Shown: positions 1 to 7,702 of the stretch, piece after piece | Layout: every line of letters starts with the position of its first letter | How positions within the stretch are numbered: the stretch's first letter is position 1 | Translations under genes and position numbers: made by a program | Notes under the pieces: generated by a model | What the model was told of the DNA's origin: nothing | What the model saw: the letters and a program-made list of their open reading frames with translations, nothing else | Database searches by the model: none | From: Candidatus Francisella endociliophora | GTDB lineage: Bacteria; Pseudomonadota; Gammaproteobacteria; Francisellales; Francisellaceae | Direction: 5' to 3' | Assembly: GCF_000764555.1 (NCBI RefSeq) | Contig: NZ_CP009574.1 | Span: forward strand, 1,488,001 to 1,552,000 | Length of the DNA stretch: 64,000 nt

Positions 1-2454
1 ATCTCAAGACATGATTTAGGTCGTGAAAATTTTGTAAGTAAAGTTTGGGAATGGAAAGAGCTATCAGGTGGAACTATCACATCACAGATGCGTAGGATAG
101 GAGCATCCCCAGATTGGGATCGTGAGAGATTTACAATGGATGATGGTTTATCTGATGCAGTTAAAAAGTGTTTTATCAAATTATATGAAGATGGTTTGGC
201 GTATCGCGGCGAGAGATTGGTAAACTGGGATCCTAAATTAAAGACAGCAGTTTCAGACTTGGAAGTTGTTCAGGTAGATAAACAAGGTTCATTGTGGCAC
301 TTTGTATATCCAGTAGCTGATAGTGATGAAAAGATTATAATTGCAACAACTCGTCCAGAGACAATGCTTGGCGATATGGCTGTTGCAGTTCATCCAGAGG
401 ATGAAAGATATACTCATTTAGTAGGCAAGATGATAAACCTACCTCTTACAGATAGACAGATTCCAATTATTGCTGATGATTATGTTGAGAAAGATTTTGG
501 TACGGGATGTGTAAAAATCACTCCAGCTCATGACTTTAATGACTATGAAATGGGTAAAAGACATGATTTACCAATGATGAATATTTTGACTGATGATGCA
601 ACTCTAAACTCTCAAGTACCGTCAAAATATCAAGGTTTAGATAGATTTGTGGCGCGTAAGCAAATAGTCGCTGATATGGATGCAGCAGGTCTTTTAGATA
701 AGATCGAGCCTCATGCGCTAAAAGTACCAACTGGCGATAGAACTGGAGAGGTTTTAGAACCATATTTAACTAAGCAATGGTTTGTTAAAGCTGATGTGCT
801 TGCAAAACCAGCAATAGAAGCTGTAGAAAATGGTACTGTGAGATTTGTACCTGATAATTGGAAGAATACATATTTCTCTTGGATGAGAGATATTCAAGAC
901 TGGTGTGTATCACGTCAACTTTGGTGGGGTCATAGAATCCCTGCTTGGTATGATGAGGCAGGTAATGCTTATGTGGGTGAAGATGAAGCAGATGTTAGAG
1001 CTAAGTATAATCTAGCTGATGATATAGCTATCAACCAGGATGATGATGTATTCGATACATGGTTCTCATCCGCATTATGGCCATTTAGCACTTTAGGTTG
1101 GCCTGAAAAGACTGCTGAATTAGAGAAGTATTATCCAACAAGCGTACTTGTGACAGGTTTTGATATTATTTTCTTCTGGGTGGCTAGAATGATGATGTTT
1201 GGCATATACTTTATGAATGATGTGCCATTTAGAGATATTTATATCACAGGACTTATTCGTGATAGTGAAGGTCAAAAAATGTCAAAATCTAAAGGTAATG
1301 TTTTAGATCCTGTAGATTTGATTGATGGTATTACGTTAGATGAGCTTCTGAAAAAGAGAACTACTGGTCTAATGCAGCCACAGATGAAAGCAAAGATCGA
1401 AAAGGCTACGAAGAAAGAATTCCCAGAAGGTATAAGTGCTTATGGTTCAGATGCGGTGAGATTTACTTATGCTGCATTAGCTTCTACATCTCGTGATATT
1501 AGTTTTGATACTGCTAGGGTAGAAGGATATCGTAATTTCTGTAACAAGCTTTGGAATGCTTCAAGATTTGTAATGATGAATCTAGATGATTATAAAGTTT
1601 GTGATAATTATGAGCTAGGTGTTGCAGATAAATGGATTTGGAGTGTTTTAAATAACGCTGTAGCGGATATCCATAGACAACTTGCTAATTATCGTTTTGA
1701 TATGGTGGCAAATACTATTTATGACCTTGTATGGAATAACTATTGTGATTGGTATGTTGAGTTTGCTAAAGTTGCCTTAAAAGATGACTCACTATCTGAG
1801 AAGCAAAAAAATGGTGTTAAATATACACTTACTAAAGTTCTAGAGAATATCCTTGCTTTAGCACACCCATTAGTTCCATTTATTACAGAGAGTATTTATC
1901 AGCAGTTAAAAGCTCATCTTGATAATGCTAAAGAGACAATTATGGATGTTAACTATCCTGTAGCAATTCAAGATTTAGAAGCTCCAGAAGCTGAAAAAGC
2001 TATTGTATGGCTACAAAATGTTGTTACAACTCTACGTAATATGCGTAGTGAAGTAGGTATCAAGCCATCTTTAGAGATCTCTCTAATTGTTAAAGATGTT
2101 GCAGATACAGACAAAGAATATCTTGCTCAAACAGAAGGCTTTATAAAAGCTCTAGCAAGAGTAAATAATATTGAGTTTAATGATAATCCACCGACATCTT
2201 TATCGCAAATTGTTGAAAGACTTGAGTTAAATATTCCATTGGAAGGTTTAGTTGATATCGAAGCTGAAAAAGCAAGATTAGACAAAGAGCTAGATAAGTT
2301 AAAAGGCGAGGTTGCTAGGGTTGAGAAGAAACTTTCTAATGAAAGATTTGTCTCAAATGCTCCAGAAGCTGTAGTTGCTGTGGAGAAAGAAAAGCTTGCT
2401 AAGTATCAAGAGCTGTATACTAAAACACTTGAGAAGAAAGAGGCTTTGGGATAG
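1..2454 (+). CDS. valS: valine--tRNA ligase (5' truncated by window edge)
   Basis: Charges tRNA-Val with valine in the cytoplasm. The reading frame is open from base 1 and runs into the window, so the N-terminal part with the HIGH signature lies upstream; the gene is cut by the window edge, not broken. Visible are the editing (CP1) region with the TTRPETMLGD motif, the catalytic KMSKS loop (GQKMSKSKGN, bases about 1270-1299), the anticodon-binding helical domain, and the C-terminal coiled coil typical of ValRS (charged stretch ending EKKEALG). Its last 35 bases overlap the 3' end of the convergent retron reverse transcriptase remnant. Identification is secure. Confidence 0.97.
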   Translation: MSRHDLGRENFVSKVWEWKELSGGTITSQMRRIGASPDWDRERFTMDDGLSDAVKKCFIKLYEDGLAYRGERLVNWDPKLKTAVSDLEVVQVDKQGSLWHFVYPVADSDEKIIIATTRPETMLGDMAVAVHPEDERYTHLVGKMINLPLTDRQIPIIADDYVEKDFGTGCVKITPAHDFNDYEMGKRHDLPMMNILTDDATLNSQVPSKYQGLDRFVARKQIVADMDAAGLLDKIEPHALKVPTGDRTGEVLEPYLTKQWFVKADVLAKPAIEAVENGTVRFVPDNWKNTYFSWMRDIQDWCVSRQLWWGHRIPAWYDEAGNAYVGEDEADVRAKYNLADDIAINQDDDVFDTWFSSALWPFSTLGWPEKTAELEKYYPTSVLVTGFDIIFFWVARMMMFGIYFMNDVPFRDIYITGLIRDSEGQKMSKSKGNVLDPVDLIDGITLDELLKKRTTGLMQPQMKAKIEKATKKEFPEGISAYGSDAVRFTYAALASTSRDISFDTARVEGYRNFCNKLWNASRFVMMNLDDYKVCDNYELGVADKWIWSVLNNAVADIHRQLANYRFDMVANTIYDLVWNNYCDWYVEFAKVALKDDSLSEKQKNGVKYTLTKVLENILALAHPLVPFITESIYQQLKAHLDNAKETIMDVNYPVAIQDLEAPEAEKAIVWLQNVVTTLRNMRSEVGIKPSLEISLIVKDVADTDKEYLAQTEGFIKALARVNNIEFNDNPPTSLSQIVERLELNIPLEGLVDIEAEKARLDKELDKLKGEVARVEKKLSNERFVSNAPEAVVAVEKEKLAKYQELYTKTLEKKEALG

Positions 2455-3283
2455 GTTTTTTAGGAAATGAGGGCTGAATATATTTTGCCTGTCCAGTTAG
2501 TTGTTTTACTTTTTTCAAATCATTTTCTTTTCGTGATAAAAATATTTTCTTATGGGTTTTATTTTTTACCAATAAGTTAGAGTCTTTTATTATTACCCCA
2601 GTTATATCTCCGACTTTTGAATATCGCAACTTACTTCTCTTGATTTCATAACCAGACTTCTTCAATATTTTTTTTATTTCATAAACTACATCTGATTTTT
2701 TAAAGCCTTGTGAGCTTGAAAATGTCATATCATCAACGTACAAAGAAAAAGTTAAATTATATTTTTTAGCAATATCATTTATTTCCTCAAACATTTCGTA
2801 ATTAGAAAAATATGATAGAAGCTGGCTTACACAACTCCCTTGTACAAGTTCATTATTAAAAGTAAGCATTTTAGCTAAAATATCTGCAACATCTGGGGAG
2901 CATTTGAAAATCTTATAAAAAAGGTAAAAGACTTTTTGTTTTTTAGTTGACGGAAAAAATTTTTTAATATCTATATTTAGGAAGAAAGAGGATTCAATAT
3001 GTTCTTTTGCAAACATACGAGCGCCCTTTAATACCTGAAAATAAAAAATAATGAACTTCAATTCTAGATAAAAGAGTCAGTATTCGTGCGTGGATTTTTT
3101 TGTAGTTCCTGTTGGGGGTTGTATATTTCGAGATTTGTTGTTTACTTTTTTATTAAAACTATAGTGTGTTGGAGATCGTGTAGCTTGTTTAAGCTGTTTA
3201 TCATTTATGAAAAGAATTTCTTTGAGTTTTCTTCTTGAAGATAGTTTAAATATGGGAGATTGATCTATGCTATATTTTTTCAT
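2420..3283 (-). pseudogene. retron-type reverse transcriptase, double frameshift
   Basis: Remnant of a retron reverse transcriptase of about 287 residues. The N-terminal piece (3283-3077) ends with the fingers motif NKKVNNKSRNIQPPTG. The C-terminal piece (from about 3061) carries the palm: NIDIKKFFPS, a QGS motif (VQGSCVSQ), the catalytic YVDD box at 2740-2729 and an ITG motif like the VTG of retron RTs. The two pieces share a frame. The missing block between them is readable in the -1 frame (KKIHARILTLLSRIE, then LFSGIKGRSYV). One A appears lost from a run at 3095-3101, and a compensating indel lies near 3009-3016. It was probably intact recently. Group II intron RT is unlikely because there is no maturase or endonuclease domain. 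The 3' end overlaps valS by 35 bases. Confidence 0.88.
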
Positions 3284-3293
3284 TTAAAATGAG

Positions 3294-3358
3294 AAATGTT
3301 TGACGACATTAAACATTTTAGCATATTTTTTAAAATCAGTATTTAAACTGATTTTAAA
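3294..3358 (-). other. two AT-rich stem-loops between peptide ORF and RT
   Basis: Two inverted repeats fill the space between the small peptide ORF and the RT start. One has 12-bp perfect arms (3329-3340 with 3347-3358, 6-base loop) directly after the peptide stop codon. The other has 8-bp arms (3294-3301 with 3311-3318). They could act as an attenuator or mRNA-processing structures that lower RT expression relative to the upstream RNA. Neither has a clean run of U on the minus-strand transcript, so calling them terminators would be speculative. Confidence 0.4.
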
Positions 3359-3362
3359 TGCA

Positions 3363-3485
3363 CTAAGCAACATAAGTTGCATGAACATTTATGTCAGCAT
3401 CGATATTGATACTATCAGAGCTTAAGCCTAAGCATAAAGCCATGATAACCAAACATTCGATGATATTTTTTATTTTTTTATTCAT
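3363..3485 (-). CDS. 40-residue hydrophobic/exported peptide of the retron locus
   Basis: Short ORF of 40 codons starting MNKKIKNIIECLVIMALCLG. A basic N-terminus (KKIK) is followed by a hydrophobic stretch at residues 8-21, then a polar acidic tail ending HATYVA. This could be a single-pass membrane peptide or a small secreted peptide behind a signal sequence. A good ribosome binding site (GGGAG, 9 bases before ATG) supports translation. That site directly precedes the a2 segment of the retron RNA, and its first bases lie in the proposed msd stem, so RNA folding may control translation. It sits where retrons often encode an accessory protein, between ncRNA and RT. I recognise no homologue. 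It was too short for automatic ORF calling; that it is a real gene is inference. Confidence 0.5.
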   Translation of the reverse strand: MNKKIKNIIECLVIMALCLGLSSDSINIDADINVHATYVA

Positions 3486-3487
3486 AA

Positions 3488-3747
3488 GAGGTTTCTCCCT
3501 TAGTTAAAAAGAGAGACAAACACAAAATGGTCTCTCTTTCTCTCGCAAAACTAAGGATGCGGAAATATCATCGATTAATCTCATTATAAATGGAGTGATA
3601 GCTCTCGCATCACTCCAAAATCTCTAACAATGTATGTGAATGTTAATAAACACTACAAATTGCATAGGGATTCGTGTTAGGCTTATTAAGCCCTCATGAA
3701 GTTATTAACTCCATAAATTTACACGAGAATCGCATTAAACCTCGACT
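3488..3747 (-). ncRNA. retron msr-msd RNA (predicted)
   Basis: Highly structured stretch just downstream of a strong minus-strand promoter and upstream of a retron RT. The ends pair: GAGGTTT at 3743-3737 with AAACCTC at 3494-3488, matching retron a1/a2 repeats. After a1 comes an msr-like domain: an outer stem (3731-3721 with 3677-3669) enclosing two small hairpins whose loops lie in TTAATAA (3712-3698 and 3692-3680). Then come hairpins at 3657-3631 and 3616-3592 (8-bp arms), and a long msd-like stem made of CCTTAGTT/AACTAAGG arms (3556-3549 with 3505-3498) enclosing 10-bp arms (3539-3530 with 3517-3508). The G near 3733 or 3731 is the likely branching guanosine. The structure was paired by eye, without energy calculation. 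Confidence 0.68.
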
Positions 3748-3751
3748 TAAA

Positions 3752-3779
3752 ATTATATATGACAATCTTTAGTTGTCAA
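3752..3779 (-). promoter_or_regulatory. sigma70 promoter of the retron RNA
   Basis: Reading on the minus strand, TTGACA (3779-3774) and TATAAT (3757-3752) are separated by 16 bases, a near-perfect sigma70 promoter. The expected start is about 3746-3748, a few bases before the a1 repeat of the proposed msr-msd RNA, which supports that RNA's 5' end. Confidence 0.75.
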
Positions 3780-3900
3780 GAAAGGTGTTTTATTTGTAAT
3801 ATACATTATGTAGAATTCTTTTTAATTTTATTAAATGGTGTCATGATAAAAACATCAGGCTTAGTATCTGTAGAAATAAATTTTGGAATAGGCAACTAAA

Positions 3901-4506
3901 ATGATCCTAAAAAACAAACTAAACATCGCAAACCAAATAGAACTAGCAAAAGCTGAAGAGAAAATTAGTAAGCAAAAAGCCAGACAATTATTTGATTCTG
4001 GAGATATTAATAAGGTAGATGTTGGTACTTTTAAAGGCTTATCATTTATTCATGCTTACTTATTTAATGATATATATGAGTTTGCTGGTAAGATTAGAGA
4101 TGTGAATATTGCTAAAGGTAACTTTCGTTTTGCTCCGTTGATGTATCTCGAAGCCTCTTTAAAAAATATTGATAAAATGTCTCAACAAAGTTTTGATAAG
4201 ATTATCGAGAAATATGTCGAGATGAATATTGCTCATCCATTCCGTGAGGGTAATGGTCGTGCTACACGAATTTGGCTTGATTTGATACTTAAAAAAGAGC
4301 TAGGACAAGTTATCGATTGGAATATTGTTGGTAAAGAAGATTACCTGTCTGCAATGGAGAGAAGTCCCGTAAAAGATGTCGAAATTAAAGTTTTGTTAAA
4401 ATCAGCATTAACTGATCAAATCAATGATCGTTCGCTATTTATGAAGGGTATTGATGTTAGTTATTTCTACGAGGGCTATAGCGAGTTTAAAACGGAAGAA
4501 TTATAG
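3901..4506 (+). CDS. fic: class III Fic domain AMP-transferase (self-inhibited)
   Basis: Fic enzymes transfer AMP from ATP to hydroxyl side chains of target proteins. The active motif HPFREGNGR is intact at residues 112-120. The protein strongly resembles Neisseria meningitidis NmFic in length and across the body (for example KYVEMNIAHPF and LKSALTD). Like NmFic it carries the class III C-terminal inhibitory helix, SYFYEG at residues 187-192, whose Ser and Glu normally block ATP gamma-phosphate placement. No separate antitoxin gene is therefore needed. NmFic modifies GyrB; the same target here is inference. A mini-ORF of 18 codons (3843-3899) ends one base before the ATG and may be a leader. 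It is divergent from the retron, with AT-rich DNA between them. Confidence 0.92.
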   Translation: MILKNKLNIANQIELAKAEEKISKQKARQLFDSGDINKVDVGTFKGLSFIHAYLFNDIYEFAGKIRDVNIAKGNFRFAPLMYLEASLKNIDKMSQQSFDKIIEKYVEMNIAHPFREGNGRATRIWLDLILKKELGQVIDWNIVGKEDYLSAMERSPVKDVEIKVLLKSALTDQINDRSLFMKGIDVSYFYEGYSEFKTEEL

Positions 4507-4538
4507 TTATCCGTAATTTATATGTTGTTTAGAGGTAG

Positions 4539-5240
4539 ATGAAAATGGAGTTGAAAAAACTATCAGAAAATATATGGATTTGTAATGGTGAGGCTGTTCC
4601 TTTCTTCACTCTTCCTTATACTACAAGAATGACTGTAATTCGCCTTGCTAATAATGAGCTATTTATTCATTCTCCAATTAAAACCGATCCTGAACTAATA
4701 TCACAAGTATCTAAACTTGGAACGGTAAAGTTTTTAGTATCTCCAAACAAAATTCATCATTTATTTTTACAAGATTGGGCAAAGATTTTTCCTGATGCAA
4801 AAGTATATGCATCACCAGGTCTTAGAGAAAAAAGAAAAGATATTGATTTTACTGCTGATCTAAAAGATTCTCCAGAATCTGAGTGGCAAGATGAAATTGA
4901 TCAGCTGATATTTAAAGGCAGTAAAGCAATGCAGGAAGTTGTGTTTTTCCATAAAGCTTCTAAAACACTTATTCTTACAGATTTGATTGAGAACTTTGAT
5001 GAGAACTACTTCTCGGGGTTTAAGGGTCTAATTGCTAGGCTTTCGGGTATTGTTGCACCAAATGGTAAAACTCCAATTGATTGGAGATTATCATTTTTCT
5101 TTGGTAAAAAACAAGCTCGAGAGTGTTTTGAAAAGATACTAGCTTGGCAACCTGAGAAAATAATTGTTGCACATGGTAAAAATATTGAAGCTGATGCTAT
5201 AGGCTCTCTTAAAAAATCATTTAAGTGGTTGACCAAATAA
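4539..5240 (+). CDS. DUF4336 family protein (metallo-beta-lactamase-like)
   Basis: A 233-residue protein matching the DUF4336 family: an N-terminal NIWICNGEAVPFF segment, the hallmark TRMTVIRL and SPNKIHHLFL stretches, and a late AHGKNI motif. The family is distantly related to metallo-beta-lactamase folds, and the His-rich loop (HHLF) and terminal His fit a metal-site remnant, but no substrate is known. The ATG at 4539 is preceded by AGAGGTAG; a second Met two codons in is equally possible. It is convergent with lldD, with only four bases between stop codons. Cytoplasmic, with no signal peptide. Confidence 0.75.
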   Translation: MKMELKKLSENIWICNGEAVPFFTLPYTTRMTVIRLANNELFIHSPIKTDPELISQVSKLGTVKFLVSPNKIHHLFLQDWAKIFPDAKVYASPGLREKRKDIDFTADLKDSPESEWQDEIDQLIFKGSKAMQEVVFFHKASKTLILTDLIENFDENYFSGFKGLIARLSGIVAPNGKTPIDWRLSFFFGKKQARECFEKILAWQPEKIIVAHGKNIEADAIGSLKKSFKWLTK

Positions 5241-5244
5241 GAGT

Positions 5245-6399
5245 TTAGTTGGCATTTATTAGTATAGATTTATCAACTTCATTAATATCAGTATGCCCAC
5301 AAAATGCCATAGTTTTATCCATTTCTTCATGGAAAACTTCTAGTACTCTCTGAGCCCCTTTTTCACCATAAGCCCCCAGACCATAAACCATAGGCCTACC
5401 AATTAGTCCAGCCGTTGCACCTAGAGCTTTTGCTTTAAGCAAATCTTGACCAGTACGAACTCCACTATCAATCAGAACTTCAAGCTTAGTATCTACGGCA
5501 CTAATTATTTCTTCTAAAACAGAAATGCTTGATGGAGCCCCATCTAATTGGCGACCACCATGGTTTGATACAACTATTGCTTCAGCACCAGTATTTTGTG
5601 CCATAATAGCATCTTCTGTGCACATGATACCTTTGATAATTATGGGGCCATTCCATTGCTTTTGTACCCATTCAACATCATGCCAATTTAAGCTTAAATC
5701 AAATTGCTCACTTGTCCATTTACCCAGAGATGCAAAACCACCTTTATTTTCAGCATGATTTACAATATTACCAAAAGTTCTGTTTCTAGTTTTAAGCATA
5801 TTCAAACACCAAGGAATTTTAGTGCTGAGATTAACTAGGTTTTTTAAAGTTGGTTTTGGTGGTACAGTTAAGCCATTTTTTATATCAGCATGGCGATTTC
5901 CCAGCATTTGCAAATCAGCAGTTAGTACTAAAACACTACAGCCAGTATGCTTTGCACTTGCTATAAGATTTGCCATAAATGTTCTGTCTCTCATCATATA
6001 CAGCTGAAACCAAAACGGCTTAGTTGTGTGTTTTGCAACTTCTTCGATAGAGCAGATAGACATTGTTGATAGGGTAAAAGGTATACCAAACTTTTCAGCA
6101 GCCCGTGCCGCATGAATTTCTCCATCAGCATGCTGCATTCCGAGTAAGCCTACAGGAGCAAATGCTAAAGGCATTTTATATTCTTGTCCAAGAATTTTAG
6201 TTTTTAGTGAGCGATGCTGAATATCTGTAAGGACTTTTTGTTTAAAAAGATATTTGTCAAAATCTTGCTGATTATATTTTAGGGTTTGCTGTTTCCATGA
6301 ACCAGACTCACAATAGTCAATAAACATTTTAGGAACTTTACGATGATAAACTTTACGCATATCATCAAGAGAAGTGATTTTTTGTAGATTATTTTTCAT
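5245..6399 (-). CDS. lldD: FMN-dependent L-lactate dehydrogenase
   Basis: A member of the FMN-dependent alpha-hydroxy-acid dehydrogenase family that oxidises L-lactate to pyruvate and passes electrons to the respiratory quinone pool. The 384 residues match LldD length. The catalytic signature SNHGGRQLDGAPS (His base plus Arg) and the FMN phosphate-binding DSGVRTGQD and GLIGRPMVYG segments are all present. N-terminal APVGLLGMQH fits the flavin-contacting strand. It lies 18 bases downstream of nfsB, so the two minus-strand genes probably form an operon. Glycolate oxidase or another hydroxy-acid dehydrogenase is possible, but lactate is the best family-based guess. Confidence 0.88.
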   Translation of the reverse strand: MKNNLQKITSLDDMRKVYHRKVPKMFIDYCESGSWKQQTLKYNQQDFDKYLFKQKVLTDIQHRSLKTKILGQEYKMPLAFAPVGLLGMQHADGEIHAARAAEKFGIPFTLSTMSICSIEEVAKHTTKPFWFQLYMMRDRTFMANLIASAKHTGCSVLVLTADLQMLGNRHADIKNGLTVPPKPTLKNLVNLSTKIPWCLNMLKTRNRTFGNIVNHAENKGGFASLGKWTSEQFDLSLNWHDVEWVQKQWNGPIIIKGIMCTEDAIMAQNTGAEAIVVSNHGGRQLDGAPSSISVLEEIISAVDTKLEVLIDSGVRTGQDLLKAKALGATAGLIGRPMVYGLGAYGEKGAQRVLEVFHEEMDKTMAFCGHTDINEVDKSILINAN

Positions 6400-6417
6400 C
6401 GAAATATTTCCTAGTAA

Positions 6418-7071
6418 CTAAATTTCAGTAAATATCTTTTCTTCAGATAGTCTTGATTTCGGTAGCTTAGCATTAAAATCATTTTCTGAACTATAGCCGA
6501 TGGTAACAACTACAGAAGTTTTAAAACCTTTCTCAGCTAAATTAAATTCTTTATCTATTATATGAGGCTCAATTCCTTCCATTGGTGTAGCGTGTAGTCC
6601 TAAGCCAGCCAAACCAAGTAACAGATTACCAAGACTAATATAAACCTGTTTCTCTGCCCAACTCTGTAATTCTTGTGGTTTATCTGCGTATGCTAATGCA
6701 AATTTTTTACGCACTTCTCTTTGTATATTCTCAAACTCATCAGTAGGGAAACGACCATCTTTTCTTTCTTGAGTAAGAAGTTCCTCTAGATAATTATTGT
6801 CGATGCTTGTTTTATAACAAAGTACAATAGCTAAAGAACAGTTCTTGATATTTGCTACATTTTTAGGGTGAACATTCTCAGCAGCTTTAGCAATTTTAGC
6901 TTTTGCATCATCAGATGTTGCTAGTATAAAATGCCAAGGCTGGGAGTTTACACTTGATGGTGCGAATCTAAGAATATCTTTTATTTGTTGGATTTGCTCA
7001 GCAGTTAATTTTTTTGTTGGATCGTAATCTTTTGTTGTGTAACGAGTTTTTGCATATTTGACTATATTCAT
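6418..7071 (-). CDS. nfsB: oxygen-insensitive NAD(P)H nitroreductase
   Basis: A flavoprotein that reduces nitroaromatics and quinones with NAD(P)H. At 217 residues it has the same length as E. coli NfsB and aligns along its whole course: KLTAEQIQQIK, the FMN-binding SSVNSQPWHF, AEKQVYISLGNLLLG, and the C-terminal AKLPKSRL. Arg near the N-terminus (TRYTTKDYD) fits FMN phosphate binding. It is first gene of a probable nfsB-lldD operon and divergent from the NUDIX gene. Dihydropteridine reductase activity is known for this family, so a broader redox role is possible. Confidence 0.9.
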   Translation of the reverse strand: MNIVKYAKTRYTTKDYDPTKKLTAEQIQQIKDILRFAPSSVNSQPWHFILATSDDAKAKIAKAAENVHPKNVANIKNCSLAIVLCYKTSIDNNYLEELLTQERKDGRFPTDEFENIQREVRKKFALAYADKPQELQSWAEKQVYISLGNLLLGLAGLGLHATPMEGIEPHIIDKEFNLAEKGFKTSVVVTIGYSSENDFNAKLPKSRLSEEKIFTEI

Positions 7072-7204
7072 AGAAAAATAAAATATTTAAATCTTAATAA
7101 GACTATTTTATAGAAATTTTTTCAATAATGTTTTTTAGGGTAGAGATATTTCAACTTTTTTGTAATCATAATTTTTAACTTATATTTAAAATGACAATAT
7201 AGTA

Positions 7205-7588
7205 ATGATAAAAACTTCTGCTTTACTCTGTGTTAAAGATAATAAGATGCTTCTTGTAAGAGTCCGTGATAATACTATCTGGTATTTTCCAGGTGGTAAG
7301 ATAGATGAGGGTGAAACTCCATTGCAAACTCTCATTCGTGAACTTGATGAAGAGTTAAATATCCAAATGCAGCCTTCAGAGCTAAGCTATCTTGGTGAGG
7401 TTGTTACAGATAATCATGACAGAACAGATACAGTATCTGTGCATTGCTATGCTGGGGAAATTACACAGCCAATTCAACCATGTGCTGAGATTTCTGAAGT
7501 TAAATGGTTTGAGCTTGATGATACTGAGTTTATGGCTCCGGCTGTGGTTGAGAGTATTATAAAGTGGTTTAATAAAGAAATAATTTAG
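7205..7588 (+). CDS. NUDIX hydrolase
   Basis: A small 127-residue NUDIX pyrophosphohydrolase. The NUDIX box runs from residue about 30: GGKIDEGETPLQTLIRELDE followed by EL, with the REL..EE metal-binding glutamates intact. The fold is otherwise minimal, with no extra substrate domain, so oxidised nucleotides, dinucleotides or other nucleoside diphosphate derivatives are all possible. It is a standalone gene, divergent from nfsB, with about 130 AT-rich bases between them that must hold both promoters. Confidence 0.88.
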   Translation: MIKTSALLCVKDNKMLLVRVRDNTIWYFPGGKIDEGETPLQTLIRELDEELNIQMQPSELSYLGEVVTDNHDRTDTVSVHCYAGEITQPIQPCAEISEVKWFELDDTEFMAPAVVESIIKWFNKEII

Positions 7589-7702
7589 GTAATTTATCAT
7601 TAAAAAATAATATGTTAATAATCATCTTAAAAACATTGTAATATTTACATTTAATCTTGTTTGTATTATTCTTAAGTAAAATTATTTTAGTTGTTGATTA
7701 AT

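Noticed and set aside
1-2454. valS as a truncated pseudogene
   Set aside because: The frame is open to the first base with conserved sequence; only the window edge removes its start.
2420-3283. Group II intron or phage diversity-generating RT
   Set aside because: No maturase or endonuclease domain, no intron boundaries, no variable-repeat target nearby; motifs and adjacent structured RNA fit a retron.
3481-3780. CRISPR or tandem repeat array in the repeat-rich noncoding region
   Set aside because: The repeats are inverted arms of hairpins rather than evenly spaced direct repeats.
3843-3899. 18-codon ORF directly before fic
   Set aside because: It is short, has no clear ribosome binding site, and class III Fic proteins do not need an antitoxin; kept only as a possible leader within the fic entry.
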